Assembly (NCBI GenBank): GCA_023333565.1
Contig: JAJKFH010000686.1
Coordinates: 1 to 64,000, forward strand
Length of the DNA: 64,000 bases
Reading direction: 5' to 3'
From: Puffinus mauretanicus
Lineage: Eukaryota; Chordata; Aves; Procellariiformes; Procellariidae
In this document: positions 28,388-39,500 of the stretch, one piece after another
How positions within the stretch are numbered: the first letter of the stretch is position 1
How the letters are laid out: every line of letters begins with the position of its first letter
The notes under the pieces: model-generated
The model's database searches: none
What the model was told of the DNA's origin: nothing
Seen by the model: only the letters and a program-made list of their open reading frames with translations
Translations under genes and position numbers: made by a program

Positions 28388-28561
28388 GTTAAATGTAAAA
28401 AAAGAAACGGCCATTGACCTAAAGTGATGACGCAAGTCAACAAGAAAATTTTTACAAGCTATTCCTTTCCCACTCACATACTGACAAGGCACTACTGAAT
28501 TAAAGAAAAACACCCTGTTTTCGTTGCCCAAAGTAAATAATACAACTGAGAATTTTGAGAT
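28388..28561 (-). other. Candidate internal exon, unidentified
   Basis: On the minus strand a long pyrimidine-rich tract ending in GGTATTCAG precedes 28,561, and the donor GTAAGT follows 28,388. The enclosed 174 bases (58 codons, phase 0 at both ends) are open in one frame. A second acceptor, TTTAATTCAG, before 28,494 would give a 107-base version. The product is hydrophobic-aromatic, with a segment GIACKNFLVDLRHHFRSMA, and I do not recognise it. It lies 0.7 kb downstream of the candidate first exon at 29.25 kb, but that exon ends in phase 2 and does not join this frame. It could be chance. Confidence 0.2.
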
Positions 28562-29245
28562 CTGAATACCAGAAAGAAAAGCCACAGATGAGAGCAAGCA
28601 GAAAGCCCAGAGCACTCCTGTCTGTTATTTACATGAAAAAAACCATCGCTGCAATAAAACCAGGGGCAGCTTTGAGGCGTTTCTTTTTTTCCCAAGGAAG
28701 CCCGGTATGACGAGGGATTATTTCCTAAACCCAGCTCCCTGAAGCAGTGGTACTTTCCTCCGGCGTATCATAACGGCAGAGGAGAGGAGCGGAGAGGAGT
28801 CCTCGCTCAGCGGCGGCCTCTCGGCGGAGGACGCCGGCGGCAGCGGCCGCCCGGGCCCCTGCGGGTCGCGGCCGCCTCAGCGGGGCCCGCCCGGGCACAG
28901 CCTCGCCCCCGCTCAGGTAACCCCCGCGGCGTCACCATTCACCGGCGGCGCCCCGGGGTCGGGGAGCGGCAGCAGCGGCCGCGGAGCGCAGGGCTCGGCG
29001 GGACAGACGGTGCCTGCGGGCGCGACCGCCGCAAGCCGCTGTCCCCGGCCGGCCGGCCCGCCCGCCGCCGCCGCACCGGCTCCCGCGGAGCCGCCGCGCG
29101 GCACCCGCTGCCGAGCGGCAGCCCAGCGCCTCAGTGCCGCCGCGGCCGCACCCGATAGCCGCGGAGGACGCGCGGGGCCGACCCCAGGGGTGTTCGGAGC
29201 CGCTGCCGGGCGGCGCCCGGGCCCGCGGGCGGCGGCGGGGCTCAC

Positions 29246-29286
29246 CTGGACGGCAGGTACCTCAGCAGCTCCGGCCGCCGCGGCAT
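29246..29286 (-). CDS. Candidate first coding exon of an unidentified minus-strand gene
   Basis: On the minus strand an ATG at 29,286 opens the peptide MPRRPELLRYLPS. It is followed by a perfect donor, CAG|GTGAGC, after 29,246, leaving phase 2. It lies inside a CpG island just downstream of YY1 and NRF1-like motifs, the place expected for a first exon. The Kozak context is weak (C at -3 and C at +4). I find no second exon that joins it in the 29 kb to the left, so any first intron would be long or the gene has exons I cannot recognise. It could also be a non-coding first exon. I do not assign a name. Confidence 0.35.
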
Positions 29287-29297
29287 GGGAGGCACTC

Positions 29298-29309
29298 TGC
29301 GCCTGCGCG
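29298..29309. promoter_or_regulatory. NRF1-like site
   Basis: TGCGCCTGCGCG differs at one position from the NRF1 consensus (YGCGCAYGCGCR). It lies just upstream of the candidate minus-strand start codon at 29,286. NRF1 sites are common in CpG-island promoters. Confidence 0.35.
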
Positions 29310-29358
29310 CTGCGCCGCGGGGACCGCACATGCGCGGGGGGGGGTCGGGACTACAAAC

Positions 29359-29400
29359 AAGATGGCGGCCGGGCGGCGAGCCGGGGCTGAGCGCCATCTT
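29359..29400. promoter_or_regulatory. Inverted pair of YY1-type motifs
   Basis: AAGATGGCGGC occurs on the plus strand at 29,359-29,369, and its core reappears on the minus strand at 29,393-29,400 (plus strand GCCATCTT). AAGATGGCGGC is the established YY1 binding motif found just downstream of many TATA-less start sites. Having one in each direction about 25 bases apart suits a bidirectional or divergent start region. Confidence 0.5.
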
Positions 29401-29830
29401 GGGCGTAGTTCCTCTCGCGCCGCCTTCCGCCCGGAGGGCTGGGCCCCAGCCGCCCCTGCCCCCGCCGCGCTGCAGCGGCCCGCCCGGGCGGGAGGTGGCG
29501 CCGCTCCCCGCGGCCGGTCCCGCCGTCATCCGACGCGACCGCGTCTCCTCAGTTGCGCCTTCCCCCCCCCACTTCTGGGGCGCGCCGCGGCCGGGCCCGG
29601 TTCTTCCCCGCGGCCCCTCCACTCCCGCCCCGCTCGCTCTCACAGCAATCACTTGAAAGCTCAGAGCAGGAGGGGACTCCCCCGGTCGGCGCGGCGCGCT
29701 GCCGGGCCACCAAAGCCCCAGTCCCACGCTTGCCCATACGCCCCGGTGCTGAGCGATGTCGGGGCAGCGACCCACCCCAGGGCGCTGGGACTCGGCGCTA
29801 GCGGGACTGGAGTCGGGCGAATTGCAAACG

Positions 29831-32800
29831 AAGGGAGCGTGCCTGCAGCAATCCTTGGAGCCACTCCAAAGCCTGAAACACCTCTTGCCTTGGTTTTGGT
29901 TTGTTTTGTGGGTTTTTTTTTTCCTCCAGAGGTAAGGCTTAGACTAAATTCTTGGTAGGCCAAACAAATGTGCTCGTTCCTTCCCCTACTGGAGGTTCTG
30001 GCAATGTGCAAGTGTGAATGTTGGGGGATCCTCCCTGAGGTCACGGTTACCCCTTTGTCCCTGTACCCACTGCCTGAGTGCAGGGCCATGCTCCATCCAT
30101 GAGGGTAGCCATCCCAAACGGACAGGAAGTTCTGTGCAACGCCTGGCATTTCCAGCTGTACCCCTAAGGAGTGCGTGGGCTACCCTCTACCTCTTGCCGC
30201 CTTTTTCCCCCCTCTTCAGGAGCGTCTCGAAGTGGAAATACTTGTTTCCCAGAATAGTGTGGCATCCCCAGTGCCTCTCACCTTACCCTTGGTAGTGCCC
30301 TGCCGCAAACATTTAAAAACAAGGAATCGCCCAAACTTAATCCATATTATGGTTTCTGGTGCCACCCAGTGGTCCTACTGTTTCTAACGCAGTTCTTAAA
30401 GGCTGTCACTGAATAGCAGTGGAGGAGGGGAGGCAGAAGAGACGGTATGTAGGTAAACCATTCCCGAGTGTGTTCCCAGTAGAAGAAAGAAGAGCACTGG
30501 GGTCGTCCCAGCCCTACGCAGCATCACTGAGTGCCCAGTGCTCCCCTCCACTTATCTCTGAGCCTCAGCCCTTCCTCACATCACTCCCCTGAACCACCTG
30601 TGAGATCCTGCAACCTCCCTCAGCACTAGCTGCTACTTTATCACCTTTTCCCACTTACCTGTTAACTCTAGCAATTTCTCCCACCCTGTCCAGCCCACAG
30701 GCCAGGGCCTTCTCATTTGCGAGCAGTCCCTGCTTTGAGGTGATATCAGAAGAAGCTGCCTTAATGGGGAAACCTCCACTCGTGCAGTTGCAAGTAGCTG
30801 TGGTCCGACCTCCCGCCACCAAGACCCAGTGAGGGCAATACAGTGAACACACAGGGAGGCATGTTAGATAAATAACACCTCTGGAAGCAGGCTGACAAGT
30901 CCAGCTCTTTGGCCTTGTTAGCCACATGATGCTTCCCAGGTGTTGGTAGCAATGTGGAATACGTTGGTTGTCTCTCAGGCACCTGGTGCTGGGGTGAACC
31001 CTGTTCTTGCCTGAGTCTCAGGTCTTTGGAGACCACCCTGCAGATCTGGGTGATCCACCTCAATGGTTCACTTCACATTATGGAAGGCAACGTCAAGTCT
31101 GCTTCCTGAGATACAGATTCCCTTCAGCACCACAGAGTTCAGCAGTGTTACACTCAAGCCTGGAGGCAAGCAATGCTCCATTTTGCCAACCGAGATTGGT
31201 GCAACCCTCCCAGCCTGTGGGTCAGGATCAGTTTGGGCCAGGGCCAGATATAGCTGAAACAAAGCTAGAGAATGGTTCTCATAAAATAGCTCAGGCAGGG
31301 AGTAAAGATCCAGGTCTGAGCTTAAGTGGGACTCCTGGGCCCGTGGGTAGGATGGTGGAAGCCCCAGGTGAGGCTGGTCAGAGCCATTAAGGCCTATTAG
31401 TGCACTGAGGGCCCTGACAGTACTTCCCAAAAATCTGTGTATGGGATTACCCAATGCACTGTGCATGGGTCTGATATCTACTCCCTGCTCCTCACACCCA
31501 GAATTGGCAGATTCCCCTCTTGCACCTCCCTCCTGGGGAGCCCAGGTGCCCTCCAACAAGTCTTGGAGCACTTCAGGTAGACAGTACCAGCTGTACCCGC
31601 TGTACCTCGCCCACAAGGACAGTGATTTTCTTTCAGATCCCTCTTAAGATGTGAGAAGTGTGCAGTAAGCGATCACTGGGCACCAGCCAGCCCCTAAACG
31701 TTGGCTAAGGTGGTCCTGTGATGGACCCGAGTGCACCAACAGAGGCCTGAGTGGCCCTGACCAGCCTCACCTGGGACCCCCTACAGCCCTGCCCTTGGGC
31801 CCAGGAGCCCCATTCCAGCTCAGCCCTCCCTCCCTGCCCGAGCTATGGTGTGGGGGGTGCCTGTCTCCAGCTGTGTTTCTCACGTTGGCTTCTGGCTAGA
31901 CCTTGGCTGTTAAGTAGCTTGTCTCTTGGACAGATCCCTTCAATGTATGTTATAGCCCACCAACCTTATCTTAATTGAGCAATTAATTTTTTTTCTTTTT
32001 TACTTTTGTTTCATATAAACACTTTTTCATATAAAAGCATTTAAAGAATAACATGCCTAGTGCTGTCTGCCTCTTCTTGCTTCAGGCCCAAGCATAACTC
32101 CAGCTCTTCGTGATGTCTTTGTGCTTGCCTGGGCTATCAAGAACAAGAGGGGAAGTAAGAGGAGTAAGCGTGGACCTGTGCAGGCACTATATGCAGAACA
32201 GTCAGTACCACTGCTTAAATTTTTAGGTATTATGTAAACTAGACTGGCTGTTGAACAGAGGTGGAAAGGGGAATTTCCTGCCACAAGACTGTACAATCAT
32301 TGCAACAGTCCTCCAGCCCAGGAAGTTGTTTTTAGGCTCTCTGGTGTGGCTGGTCCCCATGCTGTGCTTGCTGTTGTCAACATGGATTATTTCATCTGTG
32401 CATGTGCTGCAGCATAGCAGTCCAGGACCCTGCAAAAGGCAGGAGTATTTGCCCTAACTAGGCTAACACCACCTCCTCCCCATGTGTTTTTGGCTGACCT
32501 GTGTCTTTTTCTGCAGTCCTCACAGAAGAGAGTGTTACTTCCTATTTTTCTCGGAGAAAACACTAATAAAAAGAACTCCTGCTGGAAATGACTTACAGAA
32601 CCATGTGCTGTTGTGTTGATGATCCAATGTAGTAATAACTGTGTTGTGGGCACAAGTGAGGGCTGGGAAGCAGAGGGCTCTCTGGCTGTAAAGGCAATCA
32701 GGGTTGGGGTTCCTCAATGCTTTTGCAGTCATTCAGTTCCATGTCAGCGTGGGTGCCCTGTGCCCTGGCACAGTCTGGCTCTGGGCTAAGGCAGCAAGGG

Positions 32801-35800
32801 GGATGGGCTGCTGAGGCAGCTCTCAAATGAGCCCTGGATGGGCCAGCTGACTTCACACCAGGAGAACATGGGTGGTTGTTTATTTCTGAACAAGCAGGGT
32901 ATAACTGCAAACTTTCTCATGCCAGCCTAAATCCTTCGCAAAGCTTTGGCTGAATGTTCTTTCTTGCCAAAATCTACAGCTTACACGAGTCGATCTAGGA
33001 GATCAGTAGCAATTAAGCAACTACTCTACCCATCCAGGTCTGTAATTCAAAATACGAAGATAGTCTTGAAATGACATTGTATTTTAATTCAATTTATTAA
33101 TTTTCAAGCTTTGTAGAAAAATGAATTGTTCACTATAAAGTGATAAAACTGTCTTAAGCCAACTTAGCCCTCATCCATTACTTGTGCAATGTGCACATTC
33201 AGTGCAGCTAAATGCTTGGAGTGTTTGCATTCAGAGGAAAGTTGTATTTGGAAAATAACAGCTAGAATTCTGTCTGTCTCCGTCAACCTCTCTTCTGCCT
33301 AATCCAAGTCAGATTTTCCCAAATAATGTTGGTTTTTGTTACAGTCAGAGATGTTAGAGCATCTTCTCTGCATATTTGCATTCAGCTCCCTCCAAGGAGA
33401 GGGTGTCTGCCAGAGATACCAGCTTTGACAAAATCGACTCCCCATCAAAGCATCTAATTGAGCTAGAAGGCTGCTGTAAGTGGTCTGATTCTGCAAGTAG
33501 TTTAAAATCTAACATTTCTCTCTCTGATAGCTTTTGTGACAGCACAGAAAGAAGCATGCAGCATATGCAGCTGCAGTGCAAGGTAAAGGGAGCCTATGCC
33601 ATTATTTTTCCCACAGGAGACTCATTTGAATCTTTGAGGGCTGTCCTAGATGATGGATGGCTTGTTTTCACCAAACACCATGTTGGGACAGCAGGGATCA
33701 GGTAACAGCCCGTGAAGAGCCTGGGGCTGACCCTTAGCAGGCACCTCTGTCTTCTATTACAGTAGTCAGGGGAACAGTGGGGTACAAACATAACTATGCC
33801 ATACACATGCCTTGTTGGGTTCATTCAAATCTACTGGGCCAGCGTGATTTCCCATGCCTTTCCAGTTTTATGCAGAGAGCAAAGCTGGCTGGATCCAGAG
33901 GGCAGAGCTGTCCCAGCAGCAGCAGCTGGAGCCTGTTCTCCCGCAGGAACAGCCTGCAGCTCTGCCTCTCCGAGATGGGGCTCTCCTGCTGGCTGCACTC
34001 TTCGAGCATCTTCCCAGGCTACAGAAGTCATGATTGCTCATCTTCAGTCACAGGTGGGAAATGAAGAAGGGTGCTACACTGTGAGGCCAGAGATACACGG
34101 GGAATGGCAAGTCCGTAGGGCAAGTTGTGCAAGAGGACCTGATGTAAGGGCATGTCTTTCAAAGCAGTGGACTGTTCGAGTCCAGTAAGCAGAGTACATG
34201 GTGTGCCGGCATCAAAAGGAGCCCTTGGCTCAAGCCGGCTGCTGGAAGAACTCCTGCAAAAGGCCGCTCCTTCCTTGTGAGACAGAGCACTGTAATGCAA
34301 TGCTCTGAGGGCAGCATTGCAAAGTTGCTCTCCACAAACCTCATTTCTTTGTATCAAAGCCAATGATTCACCTGCGTCTTTCGGGGGCTTTCATGAAAGT
34401 GGAAGAGTTGAAAGGAGCACTCTTCTTATTTCATTGGCATGTTGAAAAACGCTTTCCACATCATCACTGCACATCCATGGTATTGACCATTTACTGAGAA
34501 GTATAAGTGGGGCAGCGCTGATTATTGTGCAAAAAAGGGCAACTGAGGTTGCTTCTCTGTTTTCTCAAGGCAGAATGCTGCCTTGTGTAGGCTAGATGGT
34601 TTATGGTTGAGGAGCACAGACCAGGAGTGAAAGGACCATACACCTGCTCAGCAGCTCCACCAAACATGAAAGGCTCTTCTGCTCATTTTCAGCACAAGCC
34701 CCTTTTTCTGCCTAAGCTGTGCCCTGCACTGGGCACAGCAGCTGGGAGTGCTGGCTCTTTGTGTGCAAATAGGGGTGGCTCCATATCTTCCAACCTAGAA
34801 AATAGACTGCATCAAATTCCTTTTTCTTTTATAAAACTGTGCCTTTTCTTCAGTAAATGTTTACTTGTTTAGTATTTACTTTCTCTGTGTTCACCTCCTA
34901 GTATTAACAGAAACTAAAGCAATGAATGCTAAGCATGCCTGAAAGTATAGCTACGTATTAGAGGTGTGCAGTGGAAGTAATGGGAAATGTGAGAATGTAA
35001 CTGATGGACAGCAATTTTTCACTTTTTTTTTTTTTTCCCGCTCTGGAAAAGCTCTAAGTGGGACCACAACACTAAGGTTACAATAAAGGATGGAAGAAAA
35101 TCTTCACAAGACACCTGGGGTATTGTCTTGATGCAGAAGAGCAGGCTGAGGAAGTAGCCAAAATATCCAGATTAAAGCTATACATATATATGTGTATATA
35201 TATAAATGAATGGTTATGGTTATAGGTGTGTTATATATGATATATATTAATGATATATTACTTAGATACATTATATATATGATATATAGTGAACTGATGT
35301 AATACGGATATAGCATTAACAGAATGCATGGTCCTGGAGACTGAGTAGTTTGGGCTGGAGCTTTGGACTGGAAATATGCTCAATGTGTGTAAGATAATTA
35401 GCGAGTTAAAACATGAATGATAGAAGACAGCCTGTAAGAAAATCCATGGTGCAGTGTAATAAAGAACTGATGAAATGCTTGTAAAACAGAGCTTTAGCTT
35501 ATATTTGAGCTCCTGAAGCTCAGACATCAGTGTGCTGCTCAGTCACAGCACGACACTTGCTTGTCTACAGGACACCTGCGTGACGAATCTAGCGTCTAAT
35601 CAAGCTGGGCAGAAGCAGTCCTGTTCCTCACAGGGTTCGGAGCTGACTCTGAAGCAGGCAGTTATGGGCAGCGGTTGCTTTCTGGGCATGCAGGGTGGGA
35701 TGATGCTCCCAGGATTTCTGCCCAGCTGCGTGCCAGGGTGGGCAGGGGGAGAGGCAGACCCTGGGAGGACACCTGGACACAGGTGTGATGATAAACTACT

Positions 35801-36150
35801 CTGTGAGGCCCAAGGTCAAGATGACCCCCATGTCTCTCTGTTTGCTATCCAAATGCACGGAGGTTCAGGCTGAGAGAAAATTTGAAAGGTTTTCCAAAAG
35901 CCAGCTGAAGCCTTTGCATTGCTGTTTACTACAGAACAGCTTCAGGCTATTCCCTGGATGAGATTTTTCTTTATGGGGAATGAGTCAGCCAGAAAATCTG
36001 TTTCAAACTGAAGTAGGTAGAAATCTTAAGACAAATTGCTCATAAGAAGAAATTGCTAGCGCTAGATCATACTCACTCCTATGTTGTAGACTAAACAAGA
36101 AATTAGTCATCTACCTGCTTATGTAACCATAAAGCGAAATGCCCTTGATA
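29831..36150. other. Intergenic stretch without recognisable gene
   Basis: No gene is supported. A minus-strand frame of 182 codons (31,068-31,616) and a plus-strand frame of 109 codons (33,376-33,705) are longer than usual but have no recognisable domain. A poly(T) run lies near 35,023-35,037. Confidence 0.4.
35175..35290. repeat. AT-rich microsatellite-like tract
   Basis: This is an imperfect TA/TATG repeat, with blocks such as ATACATATATATGTGTATAT, TTATATATGATATATATTAA and ATTATATATATGATATATAG. It is low-complexity sequence that explains the tyrosine- and isoleucine-rich minus-strand frame across it (35,104-35,316), which is not a gene. Confidence 0.7.
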
Positions 36151-36169
36151 TGAGAGGAATGGGACAGGG

Positions 36170-36340
36170 CAAATGCGATTCCGCTTTTTAAAAGAGATTT
36201 GGGGAACTACAGACCATTGAGTTTAGTGTCTCTATCAGGCAAATGTATGGAAGCTATACCAAAGAATGTAATTGATAGAAATATGGAAAAAATACGGTAA
36301 AATAGCGATGAGTCATGATGATTTTATAGAGGGGAAAGTG
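36170..36340 (+). mobile_element. Decayed CR1-type LINE fragment
   Basis: The block GGGGAACTACAGACCATTGA, followed by TTAGTGTCTCTATCAGGCAA and a run to about 36,340, resembles the segment of CR1 ORF2 that encodes the conserved NYRP...SL region of the reverse transcriptase. The copy is short, degenerate and frame-broken. A GC-rich segment (36,380-36,640) follows directly and is not part of it. Confidence 0.5.
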
Positions 36341-36797
36341 CTTCACTGGTGAAGCAGAGAGGCTGTAGGTGCCCAAGAAGTGAGGGCAGGGGTCCGTCTG
36401 GGTCCCAAGAGACAGAGCAGAGCGCCTGGCTGGGGAGCGGCGAGGCCAGGGCTGAGCCCCATCCCCTCCTCCTGGCTGGGCTGCTGCTCCCTGGCAGCCG
36501 TGCTCACCGCCTGCTTCGCAGGGGCGATGGGTGGTAGCACCCGGGGTGCCCTGGCTGTGCTGCTGGGGCGAGGCACGAGGGGGCTGAGACAGAGCGCCAG
36601 GGGCGAGGCCCCCCTGCCTGCAGCTCTCAGTCTTCATCCCCACTGATGGGGAGAAACCAGTGACTCCAGACCAAACGGTCTCAGATGAGATTTGAAAATG
36701 AGCCATGAATTTTGAAAGGAGCTTTTCAGAGAAAGAGTTGAAAACTGCATTTTTACTTCCCCATTCTCAGTTGAGTTTAAGTAATATCTTGTCCCAG

Positions 36798-37577
36798 TTA
36801 CTGCTGCGTGCAATGTAAACCACAACAGGGCTTCTCAGAGAATGTAACTAGTAGACCAGAGTTAATAGCCCAATTAGTGGACGGATGACATTCTCTAGCA
36901 TGCAAAAAGGCCTTAAATTTAAACCAAGCCTTTTCTTTTTGTTCTTTGAATGACAATGGCCTTTCTCTGACGTTGTCCATTCTTTGAGAGCTGTGGTTTG
37001 AAACGTGAATGAAGACTATTTGCTGAACGCTGCTGTCTTCTACCTGGTCAGACAGGCTTGGGTTTTGAAAGCACACCATAAAATCCTCATTGGCCAAAGG
37101 ATAAGAAAACAGAGCTTGCAAGAGCTCGTACTCCAAAACAGTGATTACAAGCAATTTTAAGCTCAACTGACAGCTGTGGGCAAAGGGAACCCACACCTGA
37201 TACCGACCCCAGTTTTCTGTTTCTAATCCCCTGGCCCAGCCCTCTTTTCTCCCAGCACATGAGGTCTTTTCCCGGAATCCCTTTGGGATTATTGTCCCCA
37301 CACACATACTCCTGGGAATTTGGCCTTTAGTTCTGACTTTCCATTTCTGCGGGCAGCATGCCTGTGTTTTGCACAGCACAAACGCCAAAGGCTGCCCCAG
37401 TAACAGCGGCTGGTCACCCCGCTGGCTTGGAGCCATGTGTGGGAGCCTCCCGGCCAGACACAGGCTTGGTCTCTCCTTTGCACGGCTGGGGTTGGGTGGC
37501 CGCCTCTCGGTCAGCCCACAGGCCTGGCCCCGCGCCCTGGCTGTGTGCGGGTTGTTTGCACCCCACGGGGTTGGCAC
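36798..37577 (-). other. Unusually long open reading frame, unidentified
   Basis: This minus-strand frame is open for 259 codons, longer than chance would normally give in DNA of this moderate composition. I recognise no domain, signal peptide or membrane segment. The right (N-terminal) part is basic and proline-rich and the left part mixed. Neighbouring sequence is intergenic with a decayed CR1 at 36.2 kb, so it may be unrecognised transposon or retroviral sequence, or a real but unknown exon. I infer no function. Confidence 0.15.
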
Positions 37578-37739
37578 TGCCCAGCAGACCTGTAAACCAC
37601 GATCCCTGAGCTTGCCTTTTCTTCTTGTTTCATTTTCTTTCTGTTTGCATTTAAACTTTAATTATTAGGTTCACCTCTTATTGAACAATCTTTTCATGCG
37701 TACACTTTTATATGTATTTACGTTCTGCAAATAAAAAAA

Positions 37740-37835
37740 AAAAAGTGCATCTGTATCTGTATGATATATTTATACATATTTGTACAGCTTTGCATATGTA
37801 TTTGTATATATAAATATCTCTATATATAACAGGTC
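37740..37835. repeat. AT-rich microsatellite-like tract
   Basis: An imperfect TATA/TGTATA repeat runs from an A-run near 37,732 through TGTATCTGTATGATATATTT to ATCTCTATATATAACA near 37,830. It is low-complexity sequence with no coding potential. Confidence 0.6.
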
Positions 37836-37939
37836 ATGTAACTGCCATGATGGAGCCTGCATGGCTGTTGTCCTCTACCACCCGCCCCGGGCTTGCGCTT
37901 GCTGCCCCTGTGCAGGTGCTTGGTACAGCCCCTGGAAAA

Positions 37940-38340
37940 AAGGTGCTCCGGCTCTGTGAGGAATCGATTAAAATACCCTTTACTGGAGGGAACATGGGAA
38001 GGAAAAAGAGGATAGCAGAGACAGCCTTATGCCCCTGCCATTGTGGTCTTCAGGGTCTTAGAGGGTTTTCCCCAAAGAAAACAACATCATTTCTGCAGTT
38101 GAGCAAAAGGCTGTTTAATGAAAACACACCGCTTCACTTGAAGATAAAGGCAAGAAGACAAGGACAGGCCGGTGGCATCATCACCAGGTGCCGAGCGGGA
38201 GCTGCCTAAAGCCTTCTCCGGTGCAATTAGCTGATGAAGCCCATCCTGCGGCCAGGGGGTACGTGCAGCCTGGCCCAGGTCTGCTCCTATGCAGGTCAGC
38301 TGTTAGGTGGATCACTGACTCCTTGATGTACAACGGTCTG
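37940..38340. repeat. Direct duplicate, copy 1 (partner at 44.75-45.26 kb)
   Basis: This segment matches 44,755-45,265 in the same orientation. Shared blocks include TTTCTGCAGTTGAGCAAAAG, GGCTGTTTAATGAAAACAC, CTTCACTTGAAGATAAA, GACAAGGACAGGCCGGT, and CCATCCTGCGGCCAGGGGGT. Copy 1 lacks about 60 bases present in copy 2 near 45,155-45,220 and diverges beyond about 38,340. Read on the minus strand, both copies contain ATTAAA (here 38,114-38,119) followed by a TG-rich tail, as in a 3' UTR end. It is either a duplicated gene 3' end or a member of an unrecognised repeat family. Confidence 0.75.
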
Positions 38341-38593
38341 CTGGTTAGGACCACTACACTCCACCCCTTGATCCACATTTGGCTGACCTTTCCTAAGGAT
38401 ACTGTAATTTGCAGTTTACATCAGTAGGCTTTTTGGCCACTAGAAAGAGCCTTGTTACACAGTCATTACTACAATTAGCAATACAAGAGTAGCAACAAGT
38501 GAAAAAATTATTGGGTGTGAGAACAGGTGTACAACAGCAGTGGCGCTGGAGGTAAACCCACAGAAGGTGTCCCACCATCAGGCAGCAGCAGCA

Positions 38594-38875
38594 TCAGCTA
38601 CTCACCTTGCAGCGTAGATGAGGTCTTGATTCTGACGTAACACTTGCACAACACATCATGTTGTAGACATCTACGTCAACAACAGAACGTTGCTGTTCTA
38701 CACCATCACGTTGCTGTTCAGTTTCTATCAATGACTGTATGTTATTGTCTAAATTTCTTGTGGACTGCAGAGTGCTGTTAAGGAAACCACCTGCTCTTAG
38801 TCGAAGGATGGCCCGTGTCAGAGGCCCCACGGAAGGCCTGCATGACATACGCTGGGTCAAGTGTGATATGCACAA
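38594..38875 (-). other. Open frame ending at a splice donor, unidentified
   Basis: On the minus strand 93 codons are open and end a few codons past a strong donor, CAAG|GTGAGTAG. The middle is rich in Gln, Asn and Glu, with two similar EQQR tetrads, which could form a coiled coil. It lies next to retroviral pol remains but on the opposite strand. It could be part of a decayed retroelement or an unrelated exon. I do not recognise the product. Confidence 0.15.
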
Positions 38876-39119
38876 TTACCAACGGCTCTCACACTAACAT
38901 TATCATGACACTCATGAACTGGAGGTGTACTACAAAAACCAGTGTGGTCTATAGGAACAACACAAAGTCAACCATCCCAGCTGGTGATAATTGTGACCTT
39001 ACCTTATAAAGCTGTTGAGGTACCTGTGATGGAAGGGTTAACTGCTGAGCCTAGATTGCCAGATAAAAATCATGAGGAAGGACATGAGCAGGGTTATTAA
39101 AGTCAGCTAATCCAGTACA

Positions 39120-39500
39120 GAGAGAAATGAAGGGAGGCAAACCTCCCTCCTTAAAACGATACTCATTATCTCAGGAAGCACGGGAAGGTATAAAAGCGAT
39201 AATTGAAGATTTTCTGCAAAAAGGGATTTTAATTCCTTGTGAGTATCCCTGTGATACTCCTATCTTGCCGGTTAAAAAACCTAAACTAGGCCTGGATGAA
39301 AAACCAGTTTATAGATTTGTCCAAATTGGTAACTGTACCACATCCAGTAGTTCCTGATCCTTCAACAATTATAACCATGATGCCGGTTAATGCCAAGTGT
39401 TTTAAAGCAATTGATTTCTGTGCAGCTTTTGTCATATTCTGGCGCATCTGGAATCTCAGTGTATTTTTGCCTTCACCTGGGAAGGGAGAGAGTTAACATG
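39120..39500 (+). pseudogene. Class I (gammaretrovirus-like) endogenous retroviral pol fragment
   Basis: The plus-strand frame 39,127-39,357 resembles the start of a retroviral reverse transcriptase of gammaretrovirus/class I type, including a segment LSQEAREGIKAIIEDFLQKG and then TPILPVKKP. Around 39,325 the reading frame is lost, and resemblance resumes in another frame (39,296-39,496), including VPDPSTI and KCFKAIDFCAAF. The catalytic aspartate motif region is not present. It is an old, broken remnant without coding capacity. It differs in type from the ERVL-like pol at 41.75 kb, so two retroviral lineages lie within 3 kb. Confidence 0.7.

Larger units (their letters stand above)
28750..29830. 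promoter_or_regulatory. CpG island promoter
   Basis: The composition switches abruptly to very GC- and CpG-rich sequence (for example CGGCGGCAGCGGCCGCCCGG near 28,830) and back again near 29,830. The island contains an inverted pair of YY1-type motifs, an NRF1-like site and a candidate first exon on the minus strand. CpG islands of this kind mark promoters of widely expressed vertebrate genes. The long open frames across it on both strands are what stop-codon-poor GC-rich DNA gives by default. Direction of transcription is uncertain; the minus strand is favoured by the ATG and donor at 29,286-29,246. Confidence 0.7.

Noticed and set aside
29246..29286. Naming the candidate first exon CTNNBL1 on the basis of an ELLxYxPxR resemblance to its N-terminus
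   Set aside because: The match is only a few residues, that protein is otherwise highly conserved, and no other CTNNBL1 exon is visible in the window.
29134..29958. 274-codon plus-strand frame in the 29-kb CpG island, with 177- and 138-codon minus frames
   Set aside because: All are Ala/Pro/Arg/Gly-rich translations of stop-poor CpG island DNA, open in several frames at once, with no domain.
35104..35316. Tyr/Ile-rich 70-codon minus-strand frame
   Set aside because: Translation of an AT microsatellite.
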